From assembly GCA_017883205.1 (NCBI GenBank), contig JADGNZ010000002.1, positions 124,001 through 188,000 of the forward strand: a stretch of 64,000 nt of DNA, written 5' to 3'. Positions 8,054-15,587 of this stretch are shown piece after piece. The notes under the pieces were generated by a model, which was given only the letters and a program-made list of their open reading frames with translations, was not told where the DNA came from and did no database searches. The stretch's first letter is position 1. Each line of letters starts with the position of its first letter. A program made the position numbers and the translations under genes. This DNA comes from Thermoanaerobaculia bacterium. GTDB lineage: Bacteria > Acidobacteriota > Thermoanaerobaculia > Gp7-AA8.

Positions 8054-8944
8054 TTAAACGGCCATCAGTTTGGCGAGAATTGGCAGAACACTTTTCAGTG
8101 ACTCGATTATCGCAGTGCCTTCTTCCCAAAAGTGAGCAAAAGACCTTCCACCATCCATGACGAGTTGCCAACGCTGAAGAGCACGAAGGCGCCGCAGGGC
8201 GTCATCAATCGTCTTCGAGAGGTCCGAGTTGTCCTCGATGATCTTCGCTCGAAGAGTAACGAGGTCCGAGAGTCGGAATCGTGCTATTGACTGACCTTCG
8301 TTTATGGAGTGTGGGGCACTATCCCGCTCGGACGACCACTCGGTTTCAAATCGACGCAGAAAAGACTCGTATTGATTTCGGAAGGTCCGCAGTTCTCGTT
8401 TAGAGTCGAGGTCTTGCGCTGCCGGCGCCGGACCTTTGTGTAGTTTTGCCATTTTAGAGCTGAGGTGGCGAAACAGGTCGTTTCGCAGTTCAGCTAGCGA
8501 TGCATAAGTTGAGAACAACCCTTCTGACGCTAGCCGCCTTTTGTATTCGACAAGCGCTTGGAGTTGTTGCTGGTCCACCGTTTCGAGTACTGCCGGCTGC
8601 TGCGAAAAGTAGAGAAGGACAGGCTTGCCCGCCTTGCGAAACTCCTCGATCTCTTCAGCAGTGCCCGACTCGGCGACGCCGGTGCTCGTTCCAAGGCGGG
8701 TCCAAAATGTCCCGACGAGGAGGTCTGATATCTCTCCGAGCTGTTTGTTGATTATTCCTTGCGGACGATCGCCCATCTCTGGCGTGGAGTGAGTCTCCCA
8801 AGACACCGGCTCTAGAATGGCGCCCGTTTGGCGCGAGTGAACTGCGTTCCAGTAGTGGACGACTTCCGGAATCAGTTTTCTTTCGGCATCACAATCTGCT
8901 GGCGACGCGACAAGAATGCGGTAAATAACGGCGTTCTGAGACAC
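8054..8944 (-). CDS. DUF4062 domain protein, possible defence effector
   Basis: 296 residues from the GTG at 8944. This start is chosen because GGAGG lies four bases upstream and because family members begin just before the motif ILVASP. The frame is open to 9088 but has no better start. Residues 7-105 form a DUF4062-type domain: YRILVASPADCDAERKLIP, then LEPVSWETHSTPEMG, INKQLGEISDLLVGTFWTRL and the GTAEEIEEF helix. This Rossmann-like domain is related to TIR/SLOG-type sensors and effectors. The remaining 190 residues are helical with no recognised domain. Flanking genes do not suggest an obvious partner. Confidence 0.75.
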   Translation of the reverse strand: MSQNAVIYRILVASPADCDAERKLIPEVVHYWNAVHSRQTGAILEPVSWETHSTPEMGDRPQGIINKQLGEISDLLVGTFWTRLGTSTGVAESGTAEEIEEFRKAGKPVLLYFSQQPAVLETVDQQQLQALVEYKRRLASEGLFSTYASLAELRNDLFRHLSSKMAKLHKGPAPAAQDLDSKRELRTFRNQYESFLRRFETEWSSERDSAPHSINEGQSIARFRLSDLVTLRAKIIEDNSDLSKTIDDALRRLRALQRWQLVMDGGRSFAHFWEEGTAIIESLKSVLPILAKLMAV

Positions 8945-9147
8945 AAAACCTCCAAAGATTGCTATTGATAACATATCGCATAGCTCTGCCAATCTCATGG
9001 CAAGCAAGGGGGTTTGTGATAGCAAACTTTGGTTGCCGTCTACGGCGTGTAGAAATTGGGGTAGAAAGTGAAACGCACGGGAAGTCAACCTGCGGGCGGC
9101 GTAACGAGAGTGCCGCCGTTACGGCACCCTCCTCGACTGTCTAAACA

Positions 9148-9885
9148 CTACGATGCCTTCCCCGCGTCGATCGCCTTCTGGATGTACGGGAACATCCTCG
9201 GATCGAGGCCGTACTGCTGCGCCACGCCCGGTTCGCTGCGATACATATTCGCTGCGCTCTTCTCGATCTCGCGATTGCCGCCGCTGAACGCTTGCAGCAA
9301 CTCCATCCACCGCTTGGCCAGCGCCTGCACACGCGGATCCGCCGGATCGGTGTCGTTCTCCATCTCCGTGCGGACTTTGGCCAGGAGCTGCGGCCACTCC
9401 TGCTCGACAGCCTTGATAGCATCGGCGCCGAGTACGCCCTTGCGCTGCTCGAGCTCTTCCAGTTGTTCTTTCGTGTAGTACTTTTCCATCATGGTCATTG
9501 CCTCGATTGCTTGAATGAATTCTTCGGCGGAGACAGCCTCCGCCGCGCCATACCGCGCAGCGATCGATTCCAGACGGGCGCGCAGCCGTTGCTGCAACGC
9601 GATCTCCTGATCGAGCCTCCCGAGGTGGAGAGCGATCACCTGCTGCGGTGAAAACTGCCGTTGGCCGAGGCACGCGCGGATCTCGTCGAGCGAGAACCCG
9701 AGCTGTCTCAGCGACCGGATCTGCTGCAGGCGGCCGAGATCTTCAGCCGCATACAGCCGGTGCCCCGCCTCCGAGCGTTTCGATGGCGACATCAGCCCGA
9801 TCTCCTCGTACCAGTGCAAGGTCCGAACAGAAACGCCGGTCCGCTTCGCCAGCTCGCCCACCCGCCAGAGGCCGGAGCGCGTCAT
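9148..9885 (-). CDS. MerR-family regulator with TipAS domain
   Basis: 245 residues. The N-terminal winged helix (WRVGELAKRTGVSVRTLHWY, then IGLMSPSKRSEAGHRLYA) and the dimerisation helix to about 120 are MerR-type. The C-terminal 130 residues (MMEKYYTKEQLEELEQRKG, a WPQLLAKVRTEME helix, ending in FPYIQKAIDAG) match the TipAS drug-recognition domain of TipAL, Mta and SkgA. Such proteins activate multidrug efflux or stress genes on binding thiopeptides or other drugs. The putative operator at 9938 is upstream of its own start, suggesting autoregulation. The divergent gene starts at 10093. Confidence 0.92.
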   Translation of the reverse strand: MTRSGLWRVGELAKRTGVSVRTLHWYEEIGLMSPSKRSEAGHRLYAAEDLGRLQQIRSLRQLGFSLDEIRACLGQRQFSPQQVIALHLGRLDQEIALQQRLRARLESIAARYGAAEAVSAEEFIQAIEAMTMMEKYYTKEQLEELEQRKGVLGADAIKAVEQEWPQLLAKVRTEMENDTDPADPRVQALAKRWMELLQAFSGGNREIEKSAANMYRSEPGVAQQYGLDPRMFPYIQKAIDAGKAS

Positions 9886-9906
9886 GAAACCTCCTCAAAA
9901 TCGTGA

Positions 9907-9926
9907 TCGTTCGTGCGCACGAACGA
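9907..9926. promoter_or_regulatory. Perfect 20-bp palindrome upstream of the MerR/TipAS gene
   Basis: TCGTTCGTGC followed by its exact reverse complement, 22 bp before the MerR gene start. It could be a protein-binding site or an mRNA hairpin in the 5' leader. No homologue is known to me. Confidence 0.55.
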
Positions 9927-9937
9927 CAAGATAGAAC

Positions 9938-9952
9938 CTCACGTTACGTGAG
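9938..9952. promoter_or_regulatory. Putative MerR-family operator
   Basis: CTCACGTTACGTGAG is a perfect inverted repeat (7 bp, 1-bp centre) within ACCTCACGTTACGTGAGAGG. MerR-family drug regulators such as Mta and TipAL bind CTCACGTnACGTGAG-like palindromes placed between stretched -35 and -10 elements. Its place in the divergent gap beside the tipA-like gene supports the assignment. Promoter boxes were not resolved with confidence. Confidence 0.65.
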
Positions 9953-10092
9953 AGGCAAGAGGTATTTTGACGACGGTCCGGATGGTCGCTGCAGAACCCT
10001 TTCTTTTCCGCTGCCGGGACGACTTCCTGAAGGGCGGCCCGGGCCCGGCGAGCTTTGAGGCATGATTCCAGTCCTAACGAAGGGGAGGACCC

Positions 10093-11340
10093 ATGCACGG
10101 TTTGCGAACCCTCGCCGGCACTCTGGCGATGCTCGTTTCGACAACACTCCTGGCCCAGCCTGTCGGATCAGGAGTCAGCATCGGCGAGTTGCCGTTCGGT
10201 CAGACATTCACCACTCTCGGAAGCTCCCTCGGAGCTTCGACCCTCGTCGACATCACGCAGCCCGCTTCATCGGATGGCTCGCTCACCTCCGCGACCGTTC
10301 GCTGGCAGCTCTCCGGCACGCCCTGCGCGAATGGCTACAAGATCAAAGCTCTGAGGCAGGGGACACAGCTGGGAACGTTCACGGTTGTCGGCGAGCGCGG
10401 ACCGTTTCCCACGGGATCCGGTGACCTGACTACGACGCTCAACCCGCCAATCGCAGTGCAGGCCGGTGACCTGCTCGCGGTGACGCAGATCAACCCAACA
10501 TCAGGCAACTGCGGAGGTGCGGCCCTGAGCGCCAGTGACTCGACGCACACAGCGCTCCGAATCACTGGTGACGTCCAGACGGGAGCAGCGAGCGTCGGTT
10601 CTCTGCTGCGTGGCTATCAAATCAATGCCAGGGCATCAGGAACGCTGCCCACACTCGTCGGTGTCATTCCAGGGGTTGGCTCGTTACAGGGCGCATCGGG
10701 CTCTTCCTTCCGCACGTCGATTCAAATCGCGAGCGGCGGAGCAGGCGGCCAGACCGTCAGCGGCCGGCTCGTATTTCATCCTCGCGGCACCGGCGCAAGC
10801 GCGTCGGATCCGGGCGTCGACTTCTCCCTTCAGAATCGAGACACGGTGGAGTTTGACGACATCGGCACGACGCTCAACGTTTCCGGCCTGGGAACACTTG
10901 ATGTTCTCAGCACGGGATCGTTACCTCTTGTGACCGTCCGCGTTTTCAACGACAACGGCTCTGCAGGCACTCAGGGATTCTTTGAGCCGTTCGTTCGAAC
11001 GCGCGATGCCGCCGGCCCAAATAGTCAGGTGTTGCTCACCACGCCGCACGATCCGAACAACTTTCGCATGAACATCGGCGTGCGCACATTCGAGCAGGGC
11101 GTCAGTTTTATTGTCGTGTATGCATCGAAGAGCGGCACGTCTCTCGGAACAATCGCCGCAAAGACGTTCCCTCCGAACTACTTCGAACAGTTCGGTCTGC
11201 AGCAATTCGTCGACAACATTCCAGCCAGTCCCGACGCCCTTCTCTCCTTTTTTGTCACGAACGGAAGTGCCGTGATTTATGGATCGACAACCGACAACCG
11301 CACGAACGACAGCGCCGTCGTCATCGCCAGCCGGCCGTAG
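10093..11340 (+). CDS. Secreted protein of unknown function
   Basis: 415 residues, preceded by a strong GGGGAGG ribosome-binding site. A signal peptide (MHGLRTLAGTLAMLVSTTLLA) is followed by Gly/Ser/Thr-rich sequence that appears all-beta, with two cysteines in the first part (GTPCANG and SGNCGGA). The middle linker (LPTLVGVIPGVGSLQGASGS) is followed by FRTSIQIASGG-like beta segments and RMNIGVRTFEQG. No family was recognised. Similar two-part beta proteins are common in Acidobacteriota secretomes. It converges with the SnoaL-like gene with 18 bp between stops. Confidence 0.6.
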   Translation: MHGLRTLAGTLAMLVSTTLLAQPVGSGVSIGELPFGQTFTTLGSSLGASTLVDITQPASSDGSLTSATVRWQLSGTPCANGYKIKALRQGTQLGTFTVVGERGPFPTGSGDLTTTLNPPIAVQAGDLLAVTQINPTSGNCGGAALSASDSTHTALRITGDVQTGAASVGSLLRGYQINARASGTLPTLVGVIPGVGSLQGASGSSFRTSIQIASGGAGGQTVSGRLVFHPRGTGASASDPGVDFSLQNRDTVEFDDIGTTLNVSGLGTLDVLSTGSLPLVTVRVFNDNGSAGTQGFFEPFVRTRDAAGPNSQVLLTTPHDPNNFRMNIGVRTFEQGVSFIVVYASKSGTSLGTIAAKTFPPNYFEQFGLQQFVDNIPASPDALLSFFVTNGSAVIYGSTTDNRTNDSAVVIASRP

Positions 11341-11358
11341 GGCAGGCTCATCCGCCCG

Positions 11359-11730
11359 TCATGCTTCACGATTCGTAGTGCCGCGTGCGAAGCGCCAGCG
11401 CCCATCGTCACACCGTCGCGCCAGCGTCCAGCCCCGTTGTGTGACGACGATCGGCTCGCCGCCGTCGGGAGTCACCTGAGTGACCTCGAGGCCGACGCTG
11501 ACGATGAAGTCGTCGCCGCTGAGGCGCTCGATCTCGTTCCACGTCTGCTCGAACGATCTCGCCGCGAATGCGTTGCGAAACGCTGCGGCGACGGCATCGC
11601 GACCGCGCAGGGCCGGTGCGCCATGCGCCCAGAACTCGCAATCCTCCGTAACCATCGCGGCCAACCCCTCGGCGTCCTTCCTGCGAACTGCCTCGGCCCA
11701 GTCAGCAAACAGTCGTTCGATGTCGTCCAT
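11359..11730 (-). CDS. SnoaL-like/DUF4440 (NTF2 fold) protein
   Basis: 123 residues. The N-terminal helix IERLFADWAEAVRRKDAEGL followed by AAMVTEDCEFWAHGAPALRG, an IVSVGLEVTQVTP strand and a C-terminal WRFARGT strand is the classic SnoaL/DUF4440 layout (NTF2-like cone, often isomerase or hydrolase-like). It is the last gene in the run 14476-11359 and starts 8 bp after the MoaD/ThiS-like stop, so it is probably in the same transcript. The substrate is unknown. Confidence 0.8.
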   Translation of the reverse strand: MDDIERLFADWAEAVRRKDAEGLAAMVTEDCEFWAHGAPALRGRDAVAAAFRNAFAARSFEQTWNEIERLSGDDFIVSVGLEVTQVTPDGGEPIVVTQRGWTLARRCDDGRWRFARGTTNREA

Positions 11731-11738
11731 GGGCCAGT

Positions 11739-11966
11739 TTATCCGCCGGCGAAGGCGACGACGATCTCGACCTCGTCGCCGTTTTTCAGCGTGACGTTTT
11801 TCTCGCCGTGGAGAATCAGTTCGCCGTTGACCGCGAAGTTGAACAACTCATCGCGGTCGCCTGCGAGATCGAGACGGGCGATGATGTCATCGAGCGAGAC
11901 GGCGTTCATCGTCATGACATCGCCGCGGCCTTCGCGCAAGGGCTCGGGGAGATGGACCGTGATCAT
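11739..11966 (-). CDS. MoaD/ThiS-family sulfur-carrier protein
   Basis: 75 residues from the ATG at 11966; the longer upstream frame overlaps the TIR gene and is rejected. It begins ITVHLPEPLREG and ends in VEIVVAFAGG; the C-terminal Gly-Gly is the thiocarboxylation site of MoaD/ThiS proteins. The body has the ubiquitin-like pattern (TMNAVSLDDIIARLDL, then ELILHGEKNVTLKNGDEVEI). MoaD-like genes often accompany tungsten aldehyde oxidoreductases, where they likely serve pterin cofactor synthesis. Here the AOR gene lies upstream in the same operon, separated by the TIR gene. Confidence 0.88.
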   Translation of the reverse strand: MITVHLPEPLREGRGDVMTMNAVSLDDIIARLDLAGDRDELFNFAVNGELILHGEKNVTLKNGDEVEIVVAFAGG

Positions 11967-11974
11967 CGGACCCG

Positions 11975-12376
11975 TCACGCAGCTTTCTTCAGGAACTTGA
12001 CGATTCTCTCCGCTGCCCGTTGCGGGTCCTGGGCCTCTTTGATGAAGGGCAAGTCGCGAAGGATCCATGGATAGCGGAAGGGCACCTGCGACGGCGCCCT
12101 TCGTTCGACAGTGATGACGCGATTTTCAAAGCGCGGCGTCGTCAGTGCGAATTCGAACGCCTTTTTCAGATCGGGCGAGCCGCTCGTCTTCGCTGAGATA
12201 ACGAGGACCATCGCGTCGGCCCGATCGAGTGCTCGTGCTCCCGATCGAAGCCAATTCGTTCCCGGCTCGACATCACTGGCATCGAGCCATGCGTCCACGC
12301 CGGCGTTGCGCAACGAATCGGCAATCTCGGCTGCGAACTCCCGGTCGGCATCGCCGTGGCTGATGAATACGAACAT
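11975..12376 (-). CDS. Stand-alone TIR-domain protein
   Basis: 133 residues, all one domain. MFVFISHGDADREFAAEIAD is box 1 of a TIR domain, LRNAGVDAWLDASDVEPGTN covers box 2, and DAMVLVISAKTSGSPDLKK is the strand and turn before the catalytic helix. In NADase TIRs this turn normally reads S-x-W-C-x-x-E; here it reads SPDLKKAFEFA, with Ala at the usual Glu position and Glu two residues later, so enzymatic activity is uncertain. It lies 12 bp after the AOR stop and 8 bp before the MoaD/ThiS start, an unusual operon position. Confidence 0.85.
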   Translation of the reverse strand: MFVFISHGDADREFAAEIADSLRNAGVDAWLDASDVEPGTNWLRSGARALDRADAMVLVISAKTSGSPDLKKAFEFALTTPRFENRVITVERRAPSQVPFRYPWILRDLPFIKEAQDPQRAAERIVKFLKKAA

Positions 12377-12388
12377 GGCGGTCCTATT

Positions 12389-14476
12389 CTACGACGCCAA
12401 CACGCCTTCGAGCTCCTCGCGCCACTCCGGTTTCGGCACGCCTTCCTCGGTGAGGTTCGAGATCTCGTAGAAGCGGGAGAGCATCTTGTCGAACTCGGCG
12501 CGGTCGATCTTTTCGCCTTTGTATGGGCCGACGCCGATCGCTTCCTCGAACCAGCGTTTGGGCAGCGTGTCGTCCGCGCGCGTGACACCGATTCTCTCGT
12601 TGATAAGGCGCTCCACGCCCATCACGTTGAGGCCGATGGCGTCGATCTGTTCGGCGGTCAGCGAGATGCCGGTGACGTTCTCGACTTGATCGACAAACTC
12701 GGGGTAGCCCGGGAGCGACGGAGAGTTGAAAAGCTTCGTCGTGAAGCGGCACATGCCGACTGAATCGCCGACGGCGTAGATGTTCTCGCATCGGCGGACG
12801 GCGATCTCTTTGCCTTCGTAGCTATTCGGCTCCGCGGAAACCGGGCCGCCGTAGAGCTCCGCTTTGAAGTCGGGCGAGTCGTTGATCTTGGCGTTGATCT
12901 CGAGCGTGACGCGGTTGCGCAGGTGGTCCATGCCGCGCGTGGCGACGGCGAGCCCGAGGGCGAAGGCTTTGAGGATGCGCGCATCGTGCGGATCGCTCTG
13001 CGTCAATCCTTTCACCGCCATCAAATAGTCGAGCGCCTCGGCTGGATACTTGCCGTTAGCCACCGCCTGCGACGAATCGGCGATCGTGTCGCCGATGCCC
13101 TCGCGTTTAGCGATCATGAAAAGGAGCTTCTCGATGACGTCGTAGTTGCCCCACGTCAGATCGAGCTTCGTCTGTTCCTGCGTGATGATGCCGCGCTGGT
13201 AGAGCTCCATCGCCCACGCGATCGCCGAACCGGCTGATGCTGTATCGAGCCCGAGGTCGTTGCAGATGTTGTTGAGCCGCAGAACCTGAGTGACTTCGGT
13301 GATGCCGATATTCGGACCGAACTTGCCGAGGGTCACGTATTCGGGGCCGTCACCTTTGATGTACTTGTCGGGCGGGGGGGTGGGGTGTGGGGTGTCGGGG
13401 GTGGAAGAAGACGCCGACGCGCCCGCGCTCTCTGGCTGTCCAGCTTGAAATGCGGAGTTCGGCAAATGGGCCGAGTGACGGTTCTCCGACTCCCCACTCC
13501 CCACTCCCCACTCCCCAACACCAGACATATCGTTCAGCGGCCGGCAATTCACGGGACAGGCGAAGCAGCCCTCCATCCCGGGGCGATACGGATCGATGTT
13601 CTCGGCATCGAGCTTGTCGGTCCAGGTGGTCTCCTGATTGTTCTTCGTTCCCATCGCGCCGAGCATGCGCGACGGTTTATAGAGGAACGGCGTACCGCGA
13701 ATCTTCAGCGCGTTCTTGACGACCGAGGTCGAGAGCAGCTTCAGCGCGACATCGCGGTTGCGCAGCTTGTGCGGGCGGGCGGTGGTGAGGTCGGCGGCGC
13801 GGCCCTGAATGAGGACCGCCTTGAGATGCAGGCCGCCCATCTTCGCGCCCGGTCCGCCGCGCGCATAAATCGCTTTCGGGCCGGCCATGATGCCGGAGCA
13901 GAGGACGAGGTTCTCGCCCGCGGTGGTGATCGCGGCGAGGCCGTAGTCCTTCCCTTCGACGCCCTTGAAATCTTCTGCGAGCCGCGCGCGAAGATCGAGA
14001 TTGTCGAGACCAACCCAAGGAGCGGCATCGACGAACTTCGGTTCGTTTCCTTCAAAGTGCAGCAGCGTCCACTTCGCCGCTTTGCCGTAGAGCACGAGGT
14101 GATCGATGCCGTTGAGCTTCATGAACGACGGGAAGTAGTCGCCGGCGTTCGAATCCATCAACACGCGTGACTCTGGCGACCACGATGTGACGTTGCCGCG
14201 CGATGCCGAGGGCACCATCGACGTCAGGATGCCGGTGCCGAAGATGAGAGGAACGTGAGGATGGATAGGCTCGAGGGTCTCATCGAGCAGGTTGTGGAGC
14301 AGAAACATGTTCACGCCGCGCCCGCCGAGGAGGGTCTCGACGACGCGGAGGGGGATGTAAGCGCGCCTCACTTCCTGATGCTCGAGGTCGACGAAGATCG
14401 TCTGGCCCTGCGTAGGAAACTGCGGATCGGAGGCGAGCCGCCCGAGGAGCGCATCGACGCGCGCGTGGATGGACAT
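12389..14476 (-). CDS. aor: Aldehyde:ferredoxin oxidoreductase, tungsten-type, with in-frame insert
   Basis: 695 residues; family members are usually about 600-630. The N-terminal domain (IFVDLEHQEVRRAYIPLRVV, then the LLGGRGVNMFLLHNLL cofactor segment) and GPGAKMGGLHLKAV are AOR signatures. The [4Fe-4S] cysteines are CFACPVNC (about 302-308) and the Cys of GMCRF (about 574). These enzymes oxidise aldehydes to acids with ferredoxin, using a tungsten bis-pterin, in the cytoplasm. Residues about 316-368 (Gly/Ser/Pro-rich, starting SGVGEWGVGS and ending DTPHPTPPPD) are encoded by a dispersed palindromic repeat and have no counterpart in the family. Downstream are TIR and MoaD genes. Confidence 0.92.
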   Translation of the reverse strand: MSIHARVDALLGRLASDPQFPTQGQTIFVDLEHQEVRRAYIPLRVVETLLGGRGVNMFLLHNLLDETLEPIHPHVPLIFGTGILTSMVPSASRGNVTSWSPESRVLMDSNAGDYFPSFMKLNGIDHLVLYGKAAKWTLLHFEGNEPKFVDAAPWVGLDNLDLRARLAEDFKGVEGKDYGLAAITTAGENLVLCSGIMAGPKAIYARGGPGAKMGGLHLKAVLIQGRAADLTTARPHKLRNRDVALKLLSTSVVKNALKIRGTPFLYKPSRMLGAMGTKNNQETTWTDKLDAENIDPYRPGMEGCFACPVNCRPLNDMSGVGEWGVGSGESENRHSAHLPNSAFQAGQPESAGASASSSTPDTPHPTPPPDKYIKGDGPEYVTLGKFGPNIGITEVTQVLRLNNICNDLGLDTASAGSAIAWAMELYQRGIITQEQTKLDLTWGNYDVIEKLLFMIAKREGIGDTIADSSQAVANGKYPAEALDYLMAVKGLTQSDPHDARILKAFALGLAVATRGMDHLRNRVTLEINAKINDSPDFKAELYGGPVSAEPNSYEGKEIAVRRCENIYAVGDSVGMCRFTTKLFNSPSLPGYPEFVDQVENVTGISLTAEQIDAIGLNVMGVERLINERIGVTRADDTLPKRWFEEAIGVGPYKGEKIDRAEFDKMLSRFYEISNLTEEGVPKPEWREELEGVLAS
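13373..13528. repeat. Dispersed palindrome inserted inside the AOR coding region
   Basis: The left part is GGGGGGTGGGGTGTGGGGTG; the right part is CCGACTCCCCACTCCCCACT followed by CCCCACTCCCC. The two can pair. The same family fills intergenic gaps at 4474 and 58266. Here the reading frame of the oxidoreductase stays open through the element, adding about 50 residues after the first three Fe-S cysteines. Confidence 0.85.
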
Positions 14477-14802
14477 GAGGGTCAGAGTTTAGAACAGGTG
14501 CCGAGAGGGCGCTGTTCCGAGGCAATAACGAGGAGCGGTTCGCGGTGATCTGATCGTATCGTTGGTTCACGCGGAGACGCGGAGGGCGCGGAGGAACCGA
14601 CTCCGTGTTCTCCGCGTCTCCGCGTGACAATTCTTTTGTGGTCGACGGTTCGGCCTGCCCGCGTTGTCCATTGTCCATTGTCAATTGTCAATTCAGCGCG
14701 AAATTCGCCGAAGTGTCCGTCCAATCACACAGTATCGTGATCGTCCGTGCCCGCGATCAAGGGTTTGACCCCCTATCCTTGCGCGGGTAGCCTTCGCGCG
14801 GG
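14477..14802. repeat. Intergenic region with two dispersed palindromic repeats
   Basis: TCACGCGGAGACGCGGA (14567-14583) faces its perfect 17-bp complement at 14611-14627. The same arms recur at 23768-23824. It is followed by GTTGTCCATTGTCCATTGTC and AATTGTCAATTC (about 14663-14695), related in inverted orientation to 5838-5860. Nothing coding was seen. The 100 bp before the TetR gene presumably carries its promoter. Confidence 0.85.
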
Positions 14803-15417
14803 GTGTCAATGCAGAGAGAGGAGAAGTCTGAGCGCAGCCGGCGGCAGGTGCTCGACGCCGCTCTGCAGTTGTTCTCGCATCAAGGATTTCGTGCGACGAC
14901 CGTACGCGAGATCTCAGAAGGCGCCGGCGTGTCGACCGGCAACGTCTACCATCACTTTCCCGACAAGGAATCGATCTTCCGTTCGCTGCTCGACGAGTTC
15001 TGGCGCATCACGGAGACGAAGCGCTACCCGTACACGCGCGCGCTGTCGATCGGCCAGTTCCCCGACAACATCGAGCAGCTTGGGCTCGCCGCGCGCGATT
15101 CGATCCGTGAGTTCAAGCCCTACTTTGCACTGATTTTCGTCGACGTGATCGAGTTCGAAGGAACGCACATCCGCAAGTTCTATGGCGGACTCGGCCAGCG
15201 CTTTGGCGCCTTCGTCGGCGAAGAAGCCCTCGGTACCATGAAACAGCGCCTCCGTCCCTCGGTCTCGCCAATCTCAGCACTCCTGATTGCCTCGCGCGTC
15301 TTCTTCAACTACTTCACGATCGAGATCCTCTTCAACGTCCCGGAACCGTTCGGAAACCCGGCCTCGCAAATCATCAAAGAGCTTTCGGACATCGTGAGAA
15401 ACGGGATACTGATGTGA
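14803..15417 (+). CDS. TetR-family transcriptional regulator
   Basis: 204 residues from GTG 14803 (ATG at 14809 is equally possible; neither has a clear Shine-Dalgarno). N-terminal helices 1-3 carry the DNA-binding motif: VLDAALQLFSHQGFRATTVR, EISEGAGVSTGNVYHHFPDK and ESIF. The rest is a helical ligand-binding domain with no visible subfamily. It is upstream of the M14 carboxypeptidase gene with a 170-bp gap of repeat-like sequence (GTGCGG/CCGCAC hairpin at 15507-15533). Its targets cannot be read from the sequence. Confidence 0.9.
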   Translation: MSMQREEKSERSRRQVLDAALQLFSHQGFRATTVREISEGAGVSTGNVYHHFPDKESIFRSLLDEFWRITETKRYPYTRALSIGQFPDNIEQLGLAARDSIREFKPYFALIFVDVIEFEGTHIRKFYGGLGQRFGAFVGEEALGTMKQRLRPSVSPISALLIASRVFFNYFTIEILFNVPEPFGNPASQIIKELSDIVRNGILM

Positions 15418-15587
15418 GTCGGTGAGTGGCAAGGTCCCCGCAAGTCCCAGCAACCCACTAACCCTGCCACCCAACCTCCAAAACCGGTAACCTTGCAACC
15501 TCGTTCGTGCGGTCTCGCCCTGCGCATCCGCACGAGCACCTCGAGACCCCGCGACCTCGCTACACCGCAACCGCATGAGGAGGCTCC

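Noticed and set aside
9110-9127. Possible terminator hairpin after the MerR gene (GTGCCG/CGGCAC)
   Set aside because: A 6-bp stem without a U-tract; too weak to call.
11975-12376. TIR gene as part of a Thoeris or other known defence operon
   Set aside because: No ThsA, SLOG or effector partner is adjacent; neighbours are AOR and MoaD genes.
13385-14170. 261-residue plus-strand frame opposite the AOR gene
   Set aside because: It is the antisense of a well-supported gene, and Arg/His-rich composition is typical of GC-rich shadow frames.
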